NCBI GenBank assembly: GCA_964560975.1
Contig: CAZLNE010000084.1
Span: forward strand, 1 to 9,637
DNA from: JAAZLA01 sp964560975
GTDB taxonomy: Bacteria; Spirochaetota; Spirochaetia; Treponematales; Treponemataceae
Direction: 5' to 3'
Length of the DNA: 9,637 nt
The notes under the pieces are model-generated. The model was not told the origin of the DNA, did no database searches, and worked only from the letters and a program-made list of their open reading frames with translations. Both the position numbers and the translations under genes were made by a program. Positions 6,232 to 9,637 of the stretch are shown one piece after another. Positions within the stretch are counted from its first letter, which is position 1. The number at the start of each line of letters is the position of its first letter.

Positions 6232-7992
6232 ATGGCAACTACAACAGACGACAAAAAAATTATTTATTCTATGGACAGAGTGTCCCGTTCGTATGGAACA
6301 AAAACGGTACTTAAAGATATTAGTATATCGTATTATTACGGGGCAAAGATCGGCGTAATTGGTGAAAACGGCTCAGGAAAATCGAGTCTATTTAAAATCC
6401 TTGCAGGAGTTGACACCGAATTTGTTGGTGAAACTCATGTAACACCGGGCTATACAATCGGCTACCTTGAACAGGAACCACAGCTGGAAAATGGAAAAAC
6501 CGTAAAAGAAATTGTAAGCGAAGGCGTTAAAGACGTAACAGCTCTATTAAAAGAATTTGACGACGTTAATGAGGCGTTCGGAGATGCGGATGCAGACTTT
6601 GATAAACTTTGCGCAAAACAAGCTGATATTCAGGAAAGGCTCGATAAGATGGATGCGTGGAACCTCGATTCCCGCCTTGAACTTGCAATGGATGCATTAC
6701 GGTGTCCTCCTCCTGAGCAGATGATCGATGTTCTTTCCGGAGGAGAGCGGCGCCGTGTAGCGCTTTGCCGTCTCCTCTTACAAAAGCCCGATATTCTTTT
6801 ATTGGATGAACCGACAAACCATCTTGATGCAGAAACTGTTGCATGGCTTGAAAGACACCTTCAACAGTACGAAGGTACAATTATTGCAATAACCCACGAC
6901 CGCTACTTTTTGGATAACGTTGCAGGATGGATCCTGGAACTTGACCGCGGCGAAGGCTACCCCTATAAGGGCAACTATTCAAGCTGGCTGCAGCAGAAGC
7001 AGGACCGGCTTACACTCGAAGAAAAAGGTGAAAGCGACAGGAAAAAAGCTCTTGCACGCGAACTTGAGTGGATAAACATGAGTGCAAAGGGAAGACAGGC
7101 AAAACATAAAGAACATATTACAAAGTACGAACAGCTTTTGAACCAGTCGGGAAAAGAAAAACTTAAAGATACAAAGATTACCATTCCGGCAGGACCGCGT
7201 TTAGGAGGTCTTGTTATAGAAGCGCAAAACCTTACAAAAGGGTATGGCGACAGACTTTTATTCGAGAATTTAAGTTTTACCGTTCCTGCAGGAGCTGTGG
7301 TCGGTATTGTCGGACCGAACGGCGCAGGTAAAACAACCCTTTTTAAACTGATAGCAGATGCTGCCGGACAGACTGTGGAACGATTAGACGGTACCATGGG
7401 CGGTGAAAAGCCCGACGGAGGAAATATCCGTGTTGGAGAGACTGTAAAACTAACCTATGTAGATCAGATGAGAAGTCTTTTAGATCCGGATAAAACGGTT
7501 TGGGAACAGCTTTCTGACGGTCTCGATATTATAAAACTGGGCGCAGTTGATGAAAAAGGGCGCCCTGTAAACGGTGCAATCCGTGAAGTGAATTCAAGAG
7601 CCTACTGCTCATGGTTTAACTTTGCAGGAGCCGACCAGCAGAAAAAGGTTGGAGTATTATCAGGCGGAGAGCGAAACAGACTGAACCTTGCTATGATGCT
7701 AAAACAGGCAGCAAACGTTCTCTTACTCGACGAACCGACCAACGACCTTGACGTTACCACCATGCGCGCTCTGGAAGATGCTATAGAAGAATTTGCCGGA
7801 TGCGCCTTAATCGTAAGCCACGACCGCTGGTTCTTAGACCGCGTATGTACCCATATTCTAGCGTTCGAAAATAACAGCGATGTTATGTGGTTTGAAGGAA
7901 ACTGGAGCGACTACGCAGAGTGGAGACGTAAGCAGCTTGGAACAGATGCCGACCGCCCTCACAAAACCATGTATCGAAAAATGGAAAGATAG
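6232..7992 (+). CDS. ettA: Energy-dependent translational throttle protein EttA (ABC-F ATPase)
   Basis: A soluble ABC-F protein that binds the ribosomal E site and gates early elongation according to the ATP/ADP ratio. From ATG 6232 it has 586 residues, somewhat longer than E. coli EttA (about 555). NBD1 holds Walker A GENGSGKS (about 44-51), the arm region with the usual 'Q..LD..DAWNLDS' pattern (about 130-148), signature LSGGE (168-172), Walker B DEPTNHLD (192-199) and THDR. The linker (about 240-320) is basic and helical. NBD2 holds GPNGAGKT (361-368), LSGGE (476-480), DEPTNDLD (500-507; this NDLD form is typical of EttA) and SHDRWFLDR. The extra length lies in NBD2: about 10 residues after Walker A and about 13 before the SRAY segment. 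An in-frame GTG at 6223 would add three residues but has no ribosome-binding site either. No transmembrane segments, as expected for ABC-F. Confidence 0.95.
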   Translation: MATTTDDKKIIYSMDRVSRSYGTKTVLKDISISYYYGAKIGVIGENGSGKSSLFKILAGVDTEFVGETHVTPGYTIGYLEQEPQLENGKTVKEIVSEGVKDVTALLKEFDDVNEAFGDADADFDKLCAKQADIQERLDKMDAWNLDSRLELAMDALRCPPPEQMIDVLSGGERRRVALCRLLLQKPDILLLDEPTNHLDAETVAWLERHLQQYEGTIIAITHDRYFLDNVAGWILELDRGEGYPYKGNYSSWLQQKQDRLTLEEKGESDRKKALARELEWINMSAKGRQAKHKEHITKYEQLLNQSGKEKLKDTKITIPAGPRLGGLVIEAQNLTKGYGDRLLFENLSFTVPAGAVVGIVGPNGAGKTTLFKLIADAAGQTVERLDGTMGGEKPDGGNIRVGETVKLTYVDQMRSLLDPDKTVWEQLSDGLDIIKLGAVDEKGRPVNGAIREVNSRAYCSWFNFAGADQQKKVGVLSGGERNRLNLAMMLKQAANVLLLDEPTNDLDVTTMRALEDAIEEFAGCALIVSHDRWFLDRVCTHILAFENNSDVMWFEGNWSDYAEWRRKQLGTDADRPHKTMYRKMER

Positions 7993-8001
7993 GTTTTATA
8001 G

Positions 8002-8030
8002 TTGATTTGCTCCAATAAGTACAGTATAAT
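8002..8030 (+). promoter_or_regulatory. Promoter of the abiE toxin-antitoxin operon
   Basis: TTGATT (8002-8007, 4 of 6), a spacer of exactly 17 bases, then a perfect TATAAT (8025-8030). The predicted start is near 8037, leaving a leader of about 13 bases that carries GGAG (8041-8044) five bases before the ATG at 8050. The -10 box sits in the loop of the long inverted repeat at 8006-8048. Confidence 0.75.
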
Positions 8031-8048
8031 TGTACTTACTGGAGCAAA
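8006..8048. repeat. Long inverted repeat spanning the abiE promoter; candidate AbiEi operator and ribosome-binding-site-hiding hairpin
   Basis: Left arm 8006-8023 and right arm 8031-8048 pair at 17 of 18 positions (the only mismatch is 8015 against 8039), around the seven-base centre GTATAAT. The repeat overlaps the end of the -35 box, contains the -10 box at its centre, and its right arm covers the predicted transcription start and the ribosome-binding site. AbiEi antitoxins studied elsewhere bind inverted repeats in their own promoter and repress it, so this is the natural operator candidate. It is not a terminator, because no T-run follows on either strand. Confidence 0.85.
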
Positions 8049-8049
8049 A

Positions 8050-8640
8050 ATGATTATTGATACAGCATCCATTCTGGCAAGTTTATCCTCATACAATAAC
8101 CCCAAGGCCCGTTTAGCTTTACTGGTAAAAAAGGGCGAATATACTCGACTTAAAAGGGGAATATACGAAACTGATATACATGCACCGGCACATGCTCTAG
8201 CTGGTGCAATATATGGACCTTCCTATATTTCTTTTGAATGGGCTCTTTCTTATTATTCCCTTATTCCGGAACGGGTACATACATATACTTCTGCAAGTTT
8301 TTTGAAAAGTAAAACAAAAATGTATCATAATGCTTTCGGATTTTATACGTACCGGGATGTTCCAAAAACAGCTTATCCTCATTCCCTGCTTCTGCAAAAA
8401 GAAATGGATTACACTTGGATTATTGCAAGCCCTGAAAAAGCTTTACTTGATACTCTTTATACAAAGCCGCCTGTCCAAAAAATTCCTGAAATTCAAGAAC
8501 TCCTGTTTGATGATTTAAGAATTGATGAAACTGAATTCTATAAGCTTAATTTTAACCTTCTCTTGGAACTTGCACCTCTGTATAGGAGGAAGACGCTCAA
8601 GCTTTTTAGTCTATTTATTAGTGAAAGAGGTAAAGAATGA
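8050..8640 (+). CDS. abiEi: AbiEi-like type IV antitoxin and transcriptional repressor
   Basis: Antitoxin of an AbiE-type abortive-infection module. In this family the N-terminal winged helix binds DNA to repress the operon, and the rest of the protein counters the toxin without a known direct complex. The 196-residue protein has the typical N-terminal pattern: NPKARLALLVKKGEY followed by TRLKRGIYE (residues about 17-40), the winged-helix part. It then carries YGPSYISFEWALSYYSLIPE (about 55-74) and ASPEKALLDTLY (about 126-137), both characteristic of AbiEi relatives. It is shorter than the roughly 270-residue streptococcal AbiEi I recall. ATG 8050 is chosen over the in-frame TTG at 8002 because GGAG sits five bases upstream and because the TTG is part of the -35 box. 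The ATGA overlap with the toxin gene and the operator-like repeat upstream support the call. Composition is AT-richer than ettA. Confidence 0.86.
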   Translation: MIIDTASILASLSSYNNPKARLALLVKKGEYTRLKRGIYETDIHAPAHALAGAIYGPSYISFEWALSYYSLIPERVHTYTSASFLKSKTKMYHNAFGFYTYRDVPKTAYPHSLLLQKEMDYTWIIASPEKALLDTLYTKPPVQKIPEIQELLFDDLRIDETEFYKLNFNLLLELAPLYRRKTLKLFSLFISERGKE

Positions 8641-9500
8641 ATAGTCTAATTGAACAAATGCTGGAAAGGTATACTATAAACAGTAAGGAATCGCTTAATA
8701 ATGCTCTAAAGGAGGTTATTCAGGAAATTATTCTTTGCGGTTTGAGCAGAACAAATTTCTTTACTAAAGCCGCTTTTTACGGGGGAACTGCCTTAAGGAT
8801 TTTTTATAACCTTGATAGATTTTCAGAAGATATGGATTTTTCATTATTAGAAAAAGAAGAAACGTTTCATTTTCAAGATTACTTTAATGCCATTCAAAAT
8901 GAGCTGGATAGTTTTGATTTGAAGACAGCTATAGTGCAAAAAGAGAAAACAATTGATTCCGTTGTGCAATCTGCTTTTATTAAAGGAGATACTAAGGTTC
9001 ACATTTTGAATATTGATATTGCACGAAAATATATACAAAATTTTGGAGCCAACGAACAGTTCAAAATTAAACTGGAAATAGATACCGATCCTCCCCCTCT
9101 TGCAGACTATAATAATAAAGTTTCTTTGGTACCAATTCCATATAGAGTGCGGTTGTATGATATGCCTTCCATGTTTGCAGGTAAACTTCATGCACTTCTT
9201 TGTAGAAAATGGAAGCATAGAGTAAAGGGGCGTGATTTTTACGATTATCTTTGGTATTTGTCAAAGAATACTCCTGTAAACTTAGAACATTTACAGAAAA
9301 GGATGGAACAGACAAATCATTGGAAACCAGAAGATAAGCTTACATTGACAGTACTAAAAGAATTACTTAAAAAGAGATTTGAGGAAGTAGATTTCGATCA
9401 AGCAAAGCATGATATTACTCCCTTTATACAGGATCCACGTACTCTTGAGCTTTGGGATCCGCATCTATTTATAGACGTAACTGAAAAGCTGAAGGAGTGA
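8637..9500 (+). CDS. abiEii: AbiEii/AbiGii-type nucleotidyltransferase toxin
   Basis: Toxin partner of the AbiE pair, from the DNA polymerase beta-like nucleotidyltransferase superfamily. Family members arrest growth, and the related mycobacterial MenT toxins add nucleotides to the tRNA 3' end; the target here is unknown. The 287-residue protein has all expected motifs: GGTALR (49-54), RFSEDMDFS (61-69) with the metal-binding Asp pair D65/D67, KLEIDTDPP (145-153) with the third acidic position, AGKLHALLCRK (181-191) and KGRDFYDYLWYL (197-208). No catalytic residue looks lost, so the enzyme is probably active. The ATG at 8637 overlaps the antitoxin TGA as ATGA, with GAGG (8627-8630) six bases upstream, so toxin translation is probably coupled to antitoxin translation. 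A hand count of 8881-8940 gives 33% GC, against 48% for 7681-7740 in ettA, consistent with horizontal acquisition. Ends 82 bases before the tRNA. Confidence 0.93.
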   Translation: MNSLIEQMLERYTINSKESLNNALKEVIQEIILCGLSRTNFFTKAAFYGGTALRIFYNLDRFSEDMDFSLLEKEETFHFQDYFNAIQNELDSFDLKTAIVQKEKTIDSVVQSAFIKGDTKVHILNIDIARKYIQNFGANEQFKIKLEIDTDPPPLADYNNKVSLVPIPYRVRLYDMPSMFAGKLHALLCRKWKHRVKGRDFYDYLWYLSKNTPVNLEHLQKRMEQTNHWKPEDKLTLTVLKELLKKRFEEVDFDQAKHDITPFIQDPRTLELWDPHLFIDVTEKLKE

Positions 9501-9539
9501 TTATACAGAGGCTTTATTGAATGGTGGAAAATCCTTATA

Positions 9540-9568
9540 TTGACACCGTCCCCGATAATTGTTATATT
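9540..9568 (+). promoter_or_regulatory. Strong promoter of the tRNA-Ala gene
   Basis: A perfect TTGACA (9540-9545), a 17-base spacer, then TATATT (9563-9568, 5 of 6). The predicted start near 9575 leaves a 5' leader of about eight bases before the tRNA, as usual for stable RNA genes. I see no terminator between the toxin stop at 9500 and this promoter. Confidence 0.75.
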
Positions 9569-9582
9569 TCAGTATAAAGTTT

Positions 9583-9637
<55 letters not shown>

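Noticed and set aside
8006..8048. Inverted repeat as an intrinsic terminator of ettA
   Set aside because: No T-run follows the stem on either strand, the arms are not GC-rich, and the repeat contains a full promoter and ribosome-binding site.
8002..8049. In-frame TTG start at 8002 adding 16 residues to the antitoxin
   Set aside because: The TTG is part of the -35 box, lies upstream of the predicted transcription start, and the ATG at 8050 has a well-placed GGAG.

Overview
The window looks like a chromosomal segment from a spirochaete, most likely Treponema or a close relative. This rests on the overall character of the predicted proteins (a single-domain phosphofructokinase, an EttA protein and a DUF4015-type glycosidase with an N-terminal extension) and on the moderate, slightly AT-rich composition. 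It is an impression from protein character, not a database result. Genes are packed tightly, and no gene-free stretch exceeds about 120 bases.

Layout. Bases 1-4019 hold a leftward operon read from about 4019 down to 1: an exported putative glycoside hydrolase, a PAP2-family membrane phosphatase (interrupted by exactly 100 Ns at 1417-1516, an assembly gap), and mnmE, a tRNA-modifying GTPase cut by the window edge. The last two overlap by ATGA. Bases 4020-4136 form a short divergent promoter region. Bases 4137-6168 hold a rightward pair with overlapping ends: a phosphofructokinase with an unusual mix of phosphoryl-donor residues, and an FMN-dependent alpha-hydroxy-acid dehydrogenase with a four-cysteine N-terminal motif. 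At 6232-7992 lies ettA, an ABC-F translation factor that appears to have its own promoter and no Shine-Dalgarno sequence.

Bases 8002-9500 hold a two-gene type IV toxin-antitoxin (abortive infection) cassette of the AbiE type: a compact AbiEi-like antitoxin/repressor and an AbiEii nucleotidyltransferase toxin, joined by an ATGA overlap. Its promoter (TTGATT-17-TATAAT) is built into an 18-bp inverted repeat with one mismatch. The -10 box is the loop, and the right arm carries the ribosome-binding site and ends one base before the antitoxin start codon. This is the most interesting structure in the window. It is a good candidate for the antitoxin's own operator, and in transcripts reading through from ettA it could fold to hide the ribosome-binding site. 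The window ends inside a tRNA-Ala(GGC) gene preceded by a near-consensus promoter.

How the genes work together. The left operon links envelope or carbohydrate functions with tRNA wobble modification, the central pair links glycolysis with a redox enzyme, and ettA and the tRNA belong to translation. The AbiE cassette looks like an AT-richer accessory insert between housekeeping genes. I see no insertion sequence, CRISPR array, prophage gene or convincing intrinsic terminator.
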